DNA of 64,000 bases from Lipingzhangella_A rawalii (GTDB lineage Bacteria > Actinomycetota > Actinomycetes > Streptosporangiales > Streptosporangiaceae). A program made the position numbers and the translations under genes. The notes under the pieces are model-generated. The model was not told the origin of the DNA and ran no database searches. It saw only the letters and a program-made list of their open reading frames with translations. The first letter of the stretch is position 1, and each line of letters starts with the position of its first letter. The stretch spans positions 124,001 through 188,000 of the forward strand of contig NZ_JAVLVT010000003.1 of the NCBI RefSeq assembly GCF_031628175.1, read 5' to 3'. Shown here piece by piece: positions 8,932-17,083 of this stretch.

Positions 8932-9135
8932 ATGAGGTCTTGGCAGGAGCAGCCGGCTCGGGACGACCGCGGCACCGGCGAGGAGCCCGTAGCGGCGTCG
9001 GATCCCGAATCGCGGGCTCGGGACATTGAGGAACTGTACGATCCTGAGGATCCGGAGGAGACCCGCCGCAGGGTCCGGGCCGAACTGGACCGGATCTACG
9101 CCGGGGTGACGGAGGGAGCCCGGCCCCACACCTGA
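8932..9135 (+). CDS. Small acidic hypothetical protein
   Basis: A 67-residue frame with GGGAAG 7 bases before the ATG. The product is rich in Glu, Asp and Arg (ARDIEELYDPEDPEETRRRVRAELDRIYAGVTEGAR), predicted mostly helical with no membrane segment or signal peptide. The codon pattern has G/C in most third positions, as expected for a real gene here. I do not recognise a family. It lies alone between the molybdate operon and the tRNA; small acidic helical proteins of this kind are common but uncharacterised in actinomycetes. Confidence 0.45.
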   Translation: MRSWQEQPARDDRGTGEEPVAASDPESRARDIEELYDPEDPEETRRRVRAELDRIYAGVTEGARPHT

Positions 9136-9291
9136 GGGGTGTGCCCGCGCTTGCGCCAGAGTCATCCCCGGATGTCGCCCGGCCATCGCCGTGAATCGTG
9201 CCGAGGGCCTGGCAACTGCACCAGGTCCCCGGCGTTCCTGTGGTAGAGTCGTTCCCGTTGCCGATTGGGAACGCCCATCGGGAACACACCC

Positions 9292-9367
9292 GCGCTCGTA
9301 GCTCAACGGATAGAGCATCTGACTACGGATCAGAAGGTTGGGGGTTCGAATCCTCCCGAGCGCGCCA
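9292..9367 (+). tRNA. tRNA-Arg (anticodon ACG)
   Basis: Full cloverleaf with a 7-bp acceptor stem GCGCTCG/CGAGCGC, D-arm starting TAGCTCAACGG, anticodon stem TCTGA/TCAGA around loop CTACGGA (anticodon ACG at 9325-9327), T-arm with loop TTCGAAT, discriminator G and an encoded CCA (9365-9367). ACG, modified to ICG, decodes CGU/CGC/CGA arginine codons. A terminator follows at once. tRNA-Arg genes often serve as integration sites, but no integrase or duplicated 3' end was seen nearby. Confidence 0.97.
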
Positions 9368-9371
9368 GGTC

Positions 9372-9403
9372 AAAGGCCGGTTCCGTGATCGGAACCGGCC
9401 TTT
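9372..9403 (+). terminator. Rho-independent terminator after tRNA-Arg
   Basis: A perfect 14-bp stem, AAAGGCCGGTTCCG (9372-9385) and CGGAACCGGCCTTT (9390-9403), closes a TGAT loop and runs into a T-tract (9401-9405). It starts 4 bases after the tRNA CCA end. Confidence 0.93.
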
Positions 9404-9577
9404 TTCATGACCGTACTTCAGCAAAGTACTGCAACCTCAGGCTGAGGGCTCGTCTCCCTCCGGGACGCTAAGAACTCCTATCCGGGGTGGTGGTGGATTC
9501 CTCCCACGTCTGCGTGTTACAGGGGGATCCGCGACGGGACGCAGCCCTGTAGACCGGCGTAAAACTGGCAGCATAGA

Positions 9578-9852
9578 CCCCCGTTGGCCGTGGTGCAGGG
9601 GAGCGCCTCAGGGCGCGACGTCGCCCGCGGCCAACACCCACAGTGAGGCGAGATATCCACCTGGACCCCACCCGTGGTGGCCGTGGGGGAAGAATTCTGG
9701 TGGCGGTAACGGCCCACTCGCTGACGCCGTGTCGGCCGCCGGCGGCGTCGGGGGGTGGACGCCCTCCCCCGTACGACGACCAGCGGGTCTGTCGGGGCTG
9801 CGCCGCGGGCGATCCGTCGGGCCGAGTAGCTCCCCGGACGGTGGCCAGCGGG
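9578..9852. repeat. Dispersed intergenic repeat, cluster I (three copies)
   Basis: Copies at 9580-9632 (plus), 9734-9787 (minus) and a degenerate one at 9828-9852 (minus) of a family whose core is CCGYTGGCCGTSGTRCGGGG followed by GAGCGCC-type sequence and a GCGCGACG-CCGCC-GCGGCC tail. The first two form an inverted pair around about 100 bases. The same element recurs at 31792-32194, 42274-42375 and 57247-57362, always outside genes. The frames it opens (translating to PLAVVRG-like strings) look spurious. Confidence 0.75.
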
Positions 9853-9868
9853 CGGGTGGGGGCACACC

Positions 9869-10227
9869 GGGGACGCCCTGCTGGACCTGGTGGAGCACCT
9901 CGCCGCGCCGGCTTCCAGGCCGGTCGCGTCCAGCCTGGTCATGGAGGCGCTCTTGCAGGTCCAGCGGGCCCCGAGCTCGCCGAGCTGCTGGAAGGTGACC
10001 ACGACACCGAACACGAGACCCTGGTTCTGCTGCTGGCCCGCGCCGCGGACGCGGGCCAGGTGGACCTGCCGTTGCCCGCGCAGGACACCGCCGCCTGGAT
10101 CCAGTCACTGATCGGATCCCTGTTTCTGCGTGCGGCCACCGAGAGCGGATTCGATGCCGCCACCCAGCTTCGGGGCCTGCGTCGCCTCCTGACCCATCTG
10201 CTTCGTGGCGAGGAGCGTCTTGGCTGA
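9869..10227 (+). pseudogene. TetR-family regulator remnant (C-terminal part, frameshifted)
   Basis: Two successive frames together read as a TetR ligand-binding domain: the first gives GDALLDLVEHLAAPASRP...MEALLQVQR, and after a shift near 9963-9972 the second gives PELAELLEGDHDTEHETLVLLLARAADAG...WIQSLIGSLFLRAATESGF...LRRLLTHLL. No helix-turn-helix domain is found upstream; instead repeat copies end at about 9852, immediately before the remnant. It therefore looks like a decayed gene that lost its DNA-binding half and acquired a frameshift. It is transcriptionally opposed to the PKS operon that begins downstream and may once have been its regulator, which is speculation. A sequencing error could explain the frameshift but not the missing N-terminus. 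Confidence 0.6.
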
Positions 10228-10457
10228 CTGGTGCGACCATACTGCTCGGTTCCCTGCCCGGGTGTGGGGAAGGGTGCGGGGGCTCCCGAACCTCCCGTGG
10301 GCATTCGAGGGTCGCGGGTTGCTGGTGGCGGTGGGGCTTTCCTCGCTGTCCGATGTCCCGCAGGAGAGTCCGAGGCGCCGGGCGGGTACCAGGAACGTCC
10401 CTGCGTTGATGATGGCGGTCAGTGGCCGCGGAAGCACGGGCCGCACCGTGATCCTCT

Positions 10458-13400
10458 TCAGCCGGGGACGGCCGCAATGCGCGAGACGTAGTCGTCGCGG
10501 CCGATGAATCCACCGACCCGGCCGGGCGGCACGGCGAGACCGTCCACAAGCCTGGGGAGCCACCGGGCGACCCGGGCAGATACCCTGGCGTGCGCCTGAC
10601 GCAGGACGTCGACGTCGCCCGGACGGAGCGACCCCTGATTGAGGTGCCAGGCTGCCGATGCGAGGAGCGTGTCGAGCCCGTAGAGACGCCGGGCCGCGTC
10701 CAGCATGGTGTGTCGCTGGCCCTGCACTGTGGTCAGCGCCGCGTCGAACTCCTCGAGGATGCGCCGATTGAGGTGCACGCGGGCCAACTGTTCGATCTCG
10801 AGTAGGTGTGGGCTGGGGTCGGCTTGGTCGACGAGGCGCTGTAGCTGCTCGATCAGGGTGCCTTCCTGAAATGCCACGAGGTGGACGGCCGCGTGTTCGT
10901 GCTCCAGGTCGGTAGGAACGGCTCTGGGGGCTGACGGGGGGCTGGTGCCACCGATAAGTTGTTTTCCGGCCTCCAACAGCAGTAGACGTGTGTCGCCCCC
11001 GGCGGAGTGAAACGATCTGGCCATGTCCTCGTAGACGGCGATGCGATTGGTGTGCAGGATGCCCTGGAACCCGCAGAGGCGGCGACAGGTTCCCGCGACG
11101 GATTCGAGGGTGGTTGCGGCTGCGGCCTTCGCGAGCGTCCGGTCCCGGTTGGCGGCGAGCCAGGGGGCGTGCTGCGCACTGTCGGCAACTGTGGATGTGT
11201 CGCCGCTGTCGGTCTGGAGCCGCTCATGCACGAAGTCGCGGCGCACCCGGTCCACATAGCAGGTGGTGGCGTAGACGCGTGCGACCGCGGAGGCGAGCTC
11301 CGTGCTGTGGGTGGAGAGGTTGATGGCGGGGGCGCCCGGGTGGCCGATCAGGCGCTGGGACGTGTAGCGGGTGGCTGTGGCGACGGTGGCGCGGGCGGCG
11401 GAGGTGAGTGCTACCGCGGCCGCGGTCACCGCGGCGTTGACCCCGACGAGGGAGCGGGCGAGCCGCTGCTGGGGGGTGCAGGGGTCGGTGACGCCGTCGC
11501 CGGTGATGGTGGCCGTGTCGGCCAGCCAGTATCCGTAGGGGATCTCGGCATCGCGGAAGCGGATCGTGGAATAGTCCAGCGGAACTGGTGCCCCGCCCGG
11601 AAGCATGGTCACCCGGGCCTGCGGATGGGGAAAGCGGAACGCGAACGCGTGGATTCCATGGTCGGTGTCGTCGACGAGGAGACGCGCATTGACGACCGCG
11701 GTTCGGGGCAGCCCGGTCCAACCAACGTTCGGCATGATCTTCACCGCGGCATCGTCCGGGGTGTGCAGGGTGAAGGTGCCACGGTCGCGCTGGTAGCGCG
11801 CCTCGGTGCGCATGTGGACCTGCGATCCACCGCGCCCCAGCTCGGTGGCCACGATCGCGCCCGGCGCCTCCAGCCGGTCCAGATCCCGGAGGAGGGGGTG
11901 CAGATCCGGGTTCGTATCACCACACTCGACCAGCGTGGTGGTGGCGACCCCATAGTGCACCATGGCTGCGTGCATCAGGGCGGGGTCCACGATCCCGGCC
12001 CACTCCATTCCCGCGAGTAGCCGTTCCGGGTCGCGGTGCAGTTCCCGTGCCGGACCGAGCCGCCGGCCGAATGCCTGGAGGCGCTGGTAGGTGGCGGACA
12101 CGCTGGCGAGGTCCTGGGTGAATTCGGGGTTGTCGAGCAGCTCGTCAAGTTCGGCCCAGACCGGCAGGCGCGTGCGGAAAAAGAGGTCGGCAGGCATGGG
12201 GTCACCACCGTGGTTGGCGTGGACGGTCGCGGGTTCGCTCGACGGGGGCGGTGCCGTTGTCTCGTCCTCCGCGGCTGGGCGTTGGCCGGCCACCTCGGTG
12301 AACCAGTAGCTGCGCAGGTTCCAGGTCCGTTGCGGCAGCCGGGCACGGGCATCATTCTGCGCTGGCGGGGCGGCGACGATCGCGTGTGCGTTCGCTCCGG
12401 ACAGGCCGAAGGAGGACACCGCGGCGCGGCCGGGGCCGGTGGCGGGCCACGGCTCGCACCCGGTGGGCACCCGCAGCGCTGACCGTTCCCAGTCGATAGC
12501 CGGGGTGGGCGAGCTGTGGTGCAGTGAGGCCGGCACCTGCCCGTGGCGCACCGCGAGGATGGCCTTGAGGAGCCCGGCGATTCCCGCGACGGGTTCCAGG
12601 TGGCCGATGTTGGTTTTGACCGAGCCGACGAGACAGGTGGCGGGGTTGGCCCCGTACACCTCGTCGAGGGCGGCGAGTTCGACCTCGTCGCCGGTGGGGG
12701 TTCCCGGGCCGTGCGCTTCGACGTAGGCGATGTCGGCGGGCACGCAGCCGGCGTCGGCGAGCGCTTCGCGCATCATGCGCACCTGGCCGGGGACACTGGT
12801 GGTGACGATGTTGCGGCCGGACTGTCCGTTGGCGTTGATGGCGCTGCCCTCGATGACCGCATGGATCGGGTCCGCATTGGCCAGCGCGTCGGACAGGCGC
12901 CGCAGGAGCAGCACCGCCACCCCTTCGGCCCGGGGGTATCCGTCGGCGTCGTCGCTGGCGAAGGCGGAGCGGCCGCGTGGGGACAGGGCCTTGGCGAGTC
13001 CGTGGGATGGGCCGGCGTCGGGATTCAGGATCAGGTGTGTGCCGGCGGCGAGTGCCGCGTCCACCTCTCCGTTCCGTAGCGCGCGGCAGGCGGTGTGTAC
13101 GGCGGTGAGGGACGCCGAGCAGGAGGTGTCCAGCGTGATGCTCGGTCCCTGGAGGTCGAAGCAGTGTGAGACGCGCCCGGATAGGAAGCTCTTCAGCCCA
13201 CCTCCGGAGAGGGTGTACATGTTGGGTTTCAGGACGGGGGTCGCCAGGTCCCAGTAGTCGGAGTGGGACTCCGCGACCCAGACACCACTTCGAGGGCCCG
13301 CCAGGTCACGCGCCGCCAGGCCGGCGTCGTCGATGGCTTCCTGCACGGTCATCAGTAGCAGGCGCAGTCGTGGGTCACTGCGGTGCGCTTCGCGGGTGGT

Positions 13401-14342
13401 GAACCCGAAGTATTCGGCGTCGAACTGGTCAACATTGTCGAGGAAACCCCCGACGTGCATGAGGGGCTGCGTGTCGTTGGTCGTTCGTTCGGGCGGGACG
13501 GGGCCGACCGCGGTGCGGCCGTCGCGCAGCAGGTCCCAGAACGCGGCCGGTGTGTCGGCCCCGGGTAGGCGGCAGGCCATGCCGATCACGGCGATGGGGT
13601 CGGGGGACTGCGTCGTGGCGGTGCTGTCCTGGGCGGTGATGCGGATGATCTCGTTCTGCCGCTCGGTGACTGTGAAGTGGCCGGCGTCCAGGAGGTGGAT
13701 GGAGACGGGGGCCGAGGTGGCGGTGCGCCAGTCCATAAGGTCGTTCAGGTCGAACAGCTCGTCCCGGGTGCCGCCGATGGCGGTGATGGGGCAGGACAGT
13801 GTGCGCTGGGCGGGTTGGTGCCGGCCCACGGCGGTGGCGTCGGCCCGGATGATGTCGACGTTGGCGTGGATCGTGTCCCGGGCGGATTCGGGAGCGCCGC
13901 CGAGCCGGATGACCTCGGTGACCATGTCCGCGTCGGGAAGTCCGTGCAGGGAGGAGAACCGGCGGTGTCCCAGGTGGGGAGGTGGAGCGGAGAGAACGAA
14001 CAGGCGTGTTGGGTGTGGATCGCCGCGTTCGTCTACCAGGCTGGCCACGGCGTGCGCGAGCCACGCGCCCATGGAGTGGCCCAGCAGGTCGTAGGGCCTG
14101 GGAAGCAGGGGGAGGACGCTGTCGACGATGTCCTCCGCCAGCGCCCACAGGGAGGAGACCAGCGGCTCCTCCCGGCGTGGCCCCCGGCCGGGCAGGATCA
14201 GGGGCAGCACGTCCACTCCGGGAATTCGCCAGTTGTCGAACACGGTGCAGGGGGCACCCGAGTAGGGCAGACAGAGCAGATGTCGCTGGGCGTTGGGGTT
14301 GGGGTCACGGGGGAGCCATGGCGTTGTCGGCACGGCTGTCAC
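10458..14342 (-). CDS. Thioesterase - ketosynthase - acyl-CoA-oxidase-like fusion protein
   Basis: A 1294-residue protein with three parts. Residues 1-240: type II thioesterase (alpha/beta hydrolase) with GHSMGA, catalytic Ser90, and a final GHFT His. Residues 247-660: a modular-PKS-type ketosynthase (IAVIGMACRLPG) with DTSCSAS Cys408, EAHGPGT His544 and KTNIGH His581; GPGT replaces the usual GTGT. After a Pro/Ser/Glu linker, residues 715-1294 resemble an acyl-CoA oxidase: ELGRGGSQVH, FTLHTPDDAAVK and VVNARLLVDDTDHGIHAFAF follow the FAD/acyl-CoA domain. By my eye alignment the catalytic Glu region (FEGDNT in bacterial oxidases) reads SAGGDT, leaving Ala near 1114. No AT, KR, DH or ACP domain is included. 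It is last of a four-gene operon, 15 bases after the SDR stop. GTG at 14342 or the GTG three codons later may be the start. Confidence 0.85.
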   Translation of the reverse strand: MTAVPTTPWLPRDPNPNAQRHLLCLPYSGAPCTVFDNWRIPGVDVLPLILPGRGPRREEPLVSSLWALAEDIVDSVLPLLPRPYDLLGHSMGAWLAHAVASLVDERGDPHPTRLFVLSAPPPHLGHRRFSSLHGLPDADMVTEVIRLGGAPESARDTIHANVDIIRADATAVGRHQPAQRTLSCPITAIGGTRDELFDLNDLMDWRTATSAPVSIHLLDAGHFTVTERQNEIIRITAQDSTATTQSPDPIAVIGMACRLPGADTPAAFWDLLRDGRTAVGPVPPERTTNDTQPLMHVGGFLDNVDQFDAEYFGFTTREAHRSDPRLRLLLMTVQEAIDDAGLAARDLAGPRSGVWVAESHSDYWDLATPVLKPNMYTLSGGGLKSFLSGRVSHCFDLQGPSITLDTSCSASLTAVHTACRALRNGEVDAALAAGTHLILNPDAGPSHGLAKALSPRGRSAFASDDADGYPRAEGVAVLLLRRLSDALANADPIHAVIEGSAINANGQSGRNIVTTSVPGQVRMMREALADAGCVPADIAYVEAHGPGTPTGDEVELAALDEVYGANPATCLVGSVKTNIGHLEPVAGIAGLLKAILAVRHGQVPASLHHSSPTPAIDWERSALRVPTGCEPWPATGPGRAAVSSFGLSGANAHAIVAAPPAQNDARARLPQRTWNLRSYWFTEVAGQRPAAEDETTAPPPSSEPATVHANHGGDPMPADLFFRTRLPVWAELDELLDNPEFTQDLASVSATYQRLQAFGRRLGPARELHRDPERLLAGMEWAGIVDPALMHAAMVHYGVATTTLVECGDTNPDLHPLLRDLDRLEAPGAIVATELGRGGSQVHMRTEARYQRDRGTFTLHTPDDAAVKIMPNVGWTGLPRTAVVNARLLVDDTDHGIHAFAFRFPHPQARVTMLPGGAPVPLDYSTIRFRDAEIPYGYWLADTATITGDGVTDPCTPQQRLARSLVGVNAAVTAAAVALTSAARATVATATRYTSQRLIGHPGAPAINLSTHSTELASAVARVYATTCYVDRVRRDFVHERLQTDSGDTSTVADSAQHAPWLAANRDRTLAKAAAATTLESVAGTCRRLCGFQGILHTNRIAVYEDMARSFHSAGGDTRLLLLEAGKQLIGGTSPPSAPRAVPTDLEHEHAAVHLVAFQEGTLIEQLQRLVDQADPSPHLLEIEQLARVHLNRRILEEFDAALTTVQGQRHTMLDAARRLYGLDTLLASAAWHLNQGSLRPGDVDVLRQAHARVSARVARWLPRLVDGLAVPPGRVGGFIGRDDYVSRIAAVPG

Positions 14343-14357
14343 CTTTCCGATCCGGGG

Positions 14358-15122
14358 TCAGAACTGGGTGAAGCCTCCGTCCACACTGATCGCGGTTCCG
14401 GAGATGGCGCCGGAGTCCGTTGATGCCAGGGCGAGGACGAGGGATGCCACCTCGTCGGGGGTGACCATGCGGCCGAGGTCACCGGTGTAGTGCTGCGAAG
14501 CTGTGGCGATGTCGATTCCGGCGGTGTCCAGGGCCGTGTTGAGTTCTCGGGGGATCATGTCGGTGTCGGTGATGCCGGGGCAGACGGCGTTGACACTGAC
14601 GCCCCGGGCGGTGACCTCTTTCGCGAGGGTCTTGGTGAAGCCGAGGAGGGCGTGTTTCGCGGTGCTGTAGCCGGCGAGTCCCGGCATTCCAGTCTTGCCG
14701 GCGATAGAGGACATGTTGATGATCCGTCCGTAGCCGCGGGGCAGCATGTGGGGCAGCGCGCAGCGCGACGCCCAGAAGGCCGAGTTCACGTTCAGCGTGA
14801 ACGCGCGGCTGAGGGACTCGTCGTCGCGCTCGGTGACCAGGGGCCCCTCCTCGGGGCCGCCTCCGGCGTTGTTGACCAGGATGTCGACGCGCCGGTACTC
14901 GTCCACGGTCTCCTCGACGAGTTGGCGAATCTGGCTGGGGTCGGTGACGTCGCACTGGATGTAGCGGGCCTTGTTTCCGGCGTCGAGTTCGGTGATGGCC
15001 TGCTGTCCGCGTTCTGCGGACCGGCCGGAGATGATGACGGTGTCGTCGTTGTCGACAAATCGCCTGGCGCAGGCGAGTCCGATGCCCGAGGTTCCGCCGG
15101 TGACGATGGCGACCTTGCCCAT
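14358..15122 (-). CDS. SDR-family beta-ketoacyl reductase (FabG/actinorhodin-KR-like)
   Basis: About 254 residues, classical short-chain dehydrogenase. Cofactor loop TGGTSGIG (residues 8-15), NNAG (84-87), catalytic Ser139 in NMSSIAG, Tyr152 and Lys156 in YSTAK, and the C-terminal GTAISVDGGFTQF tail are present; an Arg after the first strand (SGRSAERG) favours NADPH. It most likely reduces beta-ketoacyl-ACP made by the adjacent ketosynthases. The ATG at 15122 follows AAGGAGC; a longer in-frame extension runs into the ketosynthase gene and is rejected. It sits between the discrete ketosynthase (44-base gap) and the fusion gene (15-base gap), so all are one operon. Confidence 0.9.
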   Translation of the reverse strand: MGKVAIVTGGTSGIGLACARRFVDNDDTVIISGRSAERGQQAITELDAGNKARYIQCDVTDPSQIRQLVEETVDEYRRVDILVNNAGGGPEEGPLVTERDDESLSRAFTLNVNSAFWASRCALPHMLPRGYGRIINMSSIAGKTGMPGLAGYSTAKHALLGFTKTLAKEVTARGVSVNAVCPGITDTDMIPRELNTALDTAGIDIATASQHYTGDLGRMVTPDEVASLVLALASTDSGAISGTAISVDGGFTQF

Positions 15123-15166
15123 GGTGTGCTCCTTGGTGGGGTGGTGTGGGGGCGGGGTGAGCAGCG

Positions 15167-16396
15167 CTAGGTTCGGGTGAAGGCCAGCACGGCGTTGTGG
15201 CCACCGAAACCGAAACTGTTCGACAGGGCGGTCTCGAATGTGCCGGTTCGGGGCGCACCAGTGACCAGATCGAGCGCTCGGGCTGCCGCGCACGGCTGTT
15301 CCAGGTGGGCCACCGGCGGGATGGTTTGGCTGCTGAGGGCGAGGGCGGTATAGGCGGCTTCGATCGCCCCGGCCGCTCCCATCGTGTGGCCGGTGACCCC
15401 CTTGGTGGAGGTGACGACGGCGTTCGGGGTCATTTCCGCCAGGACTGCGGCCTCGATGGAGTCGCCGGTGGGGGTGGAGGTGGCGTGTGCGTTGACGTGT
15501 TCAATGTCGCCGGGGGCGATTCCGGCGTCGCGGCAGGCAGCGTGGATGGCTTCCTTGGCCCCGCGGCCCTCGGGGTGGGGCGCAGTGATGTGGTGGGCGT
15601 CGGCGGTGGCGCCGTATCCGGCCAGTTTGGCGTAGGTCCGGGCTCCGCGCTGGGCCGCGTCGCTGCCCCGTTCGAGTGTGAGGATTCCGGCCCCCTCGGC
15701 TAGGACGAATCCGTCATGATCCCGGTCGAAGGGGCGGGAGGCTTGGCGTAACCGGTGCTGGGATCGGGACAGCGCACGCAGTTTGTGGAAGCCAGCCACC
15801 AGCAGGGGGGTGACGCTGGCGTCGGTGCCGCCCGCGATGACGATGTCGGCGCTGTCGGCGCGCAGCAGGTCCAGGCCCACGCCGAGTGCGGTTGCGCCGG
15901 AGGCACAGGCGGTGGAGGTGACCAGGTTGGGGCCGGTCGCCCGCAGTTCGATGGACAGGATGCCCGACACCATGTTCACCAGGCCCTTGGGGAGGAAGCG
16001 GGTGGTCACGGCGGTGGGGCCGGTGGTGTGGAAGCGGGTGTGGTTGTCCTCGAAGGTGTGGATTCCCCCGAACGCGGTCCCGATGACGACGGCGATCCGC
16101 GCGTCTGAGCGAACCGTGGGGGTGAGCTCGGCATCGTTGAGGGCGGCCTGGGCGGCGACCAGTGCGAATTGGGTGCTGCGGTCGTACTGCCGGGACAGGT
16201 GGCGGCCGGTGAACCGGTCGATATCAAAAGTACTGGGAACGGTGCTGGCGAATCCGACGGGTGCGTCCGCGAGAATATCCAGAGGGGTGGTTGTGGATCG
16301 TCCGGAACAGACGGTGGCCCAGTTGGATGAACGTCCGATTCCGGCTGGAGTGACGAGTCCGATTCCTGTGATCGAGGCCGGACCGTTCTCTGGCAT
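15167..16396 (-). CDS. Beta-ketoacyl-ACP synthase, FabF/KS-alpha-like
   Basis: About 409 residues, thiolase fold. Active-site Cys164 in TSTACASGA, His304 in VNAHATSTPTGD and His337 in TKGVTGHTMGAAG form an intact KAS II triad, so it should both accept an acyl chain and decarboxylate malonyl-ACP. It belongs to the FabF/type II PKS group rather than the modular KS type found in the downstream fusion. No chain-length-factor partner (which would lack the Cys) is encoded next to it, so it is not a classical aromatic KS-CLF pair. The ATG at 16396 lies 4 bases after the ACP stop; an upstream in-frame extension would overlap the ACP gene. Confidence 0.92.
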   Translation of the reverse strand: MPENGPASITGIGLVTPAGIGRSSNWATVCSGRSTTTPLDILADAPVGFASTVPSTFDIDRFTGRHLSRQYDRSTQFALVAAQAALNDAELTPTVRSDARIAVVIGTAFGGIHTFEDNHTRFHTTGPTAVTTRFLPKGLVNMVSGILSIELRATGPNLVTSTACASGATALGVGLDLLRADSADIVIAGGTDASVTPLLVAGFHKLRALSRSQHRLRQASRPFDRDHDGFVLAEGAGILTLERGSDAAQRGARTYAKLAGYGATADAHHITAPHPEGRGAKEAIHAACRDAGIAPGDIEHVNAHATSTPTGDSIEAAVLAEMTPNAVVTSTKGVTGHTMGAAGAIEAAYTALALSSQTIPPVAHLEQPCAAARALDLVTGAPRTGTFETALSNSFGFGGHNAVLAFTRT

Positions 16397-16400
16397 GGCG

Positions 16401-16637
16401 TCACGCACCCGCCTTCTTGGTGACGATGGTGGCAAGCTGCTCAACGGTGTTCTGGGTGGACACTTCGTCCTCGCTGACGCTCACTCCCAGTCGCTCGTGG
16501 AGTATTTCGGATAATTCGAGAGCGGCAACCGAGTCAATGCCCAGCTCGTCCAGGGTCTTCTCGGAGCGGATTTCGTCGCTGGGCACGTCGAAGCTCTCGT
16601 GGAGGATGCGGAAGAGTTCAGTTCTCATGGTGGGCAT
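16401..16637 (-). CDS. Discrete acyl carrier protein
   Basis: 78 residues. LGIDSVAALEL contains the phosphopantetheine attachment Ser36 in the DSxxxLEL setting of ACPs, followed by a second helix (SEILHERLGV) and a third (TVEQLATIVTKK). It carries the growing chain between the ketosynthases, reductase and thioesterase of this operon. It is the first gene; start may be the ATG at 16637 or the one three codons in (16628). Upstream lies an A+T-rich promoter region. Confidence 0.92.
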   Translation of the reverse strand: MPTMRTELFRILHESFDVPSDEIRSEKTLDELGIDSVAALELSEILHERLGVSVSEDEVSTQNTVEQLATIVTKKAGA

Positions 16638-16674
16638 GCCTCAATCCGGTGTAGGTATGGATGGGGTCGCTGGG

Positions 16675-16708
16675 GTTACTTCCATTCTTACATGAGTAAC
16701 TTTCATGT
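16675..16708 (-). promoter_or_regulatory. Inverted repeats in the A+T-rich leader of the PKS-type operon
   Basis: Two overlapping perfect 6-bp dyads: GTTACT (16675-16680) with AGTAAC (16695-16700), and ACATGA (16690-16695) with TCATGT (16703-16708) around a 7-base spacer. The 16680-16790 stretch is much richer in A+T than its surroundings, as expected of a promoter. Such dyads suit a TetR- or LuxR-type regulator; none is intact nearby. Confidence 0.4.
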
Positions 16709-17083
16709 TGGGAGCCGTGAAGGCAATTCATCAGAATGACATTTAAATTACTCTAAGTTATTTGAATATTACTGTATGGATACTTGAAGGGCTGGCGAAT
16801 CCGCGGGATGCCGACGGTGACGGGGCGCATGTTCGGGGACGCGGGAGCCTGTCGTTACGCTTTCTCGTGTGCTCGAGCCTTGGGCGTGCTGCGCGGACCC
16901 GGCCCGCGGCCGTGATTGGAAGCCACCACCTCCGGCACGGAGCGCGGCGTGGGGAGTGTGCGGTGCCGGCGCGACACACCGTCGGCGCCAGCACCCGTAG
17001 CCCTGCTACCAACACTGTCGAATAGGGACCGGGCTGCGGGAGCTACCCGGCGCCGCAGGTCGGTGCGACCGGGGCGCTGCGGG
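16709..17083. other. Gap between PKS-type operon and fructokinase; no gene recognised
   Basis: The first 80 bases are A+T-rich and belong to the operon promoter region. The rest is ordinary G+C-rich DNA with short overlapping frames on both strands but no recognisable family, ribosome-binding site or hairpin with a T-tract. Confidence 0.35.

Noticed and set aside
8748..9029. Short plus frame with a hydrophobic start before the small acidic ORF
   Set aside because: No ribosome-binding site; overlaps the better-supported ORF at 8932 and has no recognisable domain.
9292..9632. tRNA-Arg as an integration site
   Set aside because: No integrase, no repeated tRNA 3' end and no phage genes found downstream; only the dispersed repeats lie nearby.
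16762..17025. 87-codon plus frame between the PKS-type operon and fructokinase
   Set aside because: No ribosome-binding site, no family and Arg/Gly/Ala-rich; likely chance.
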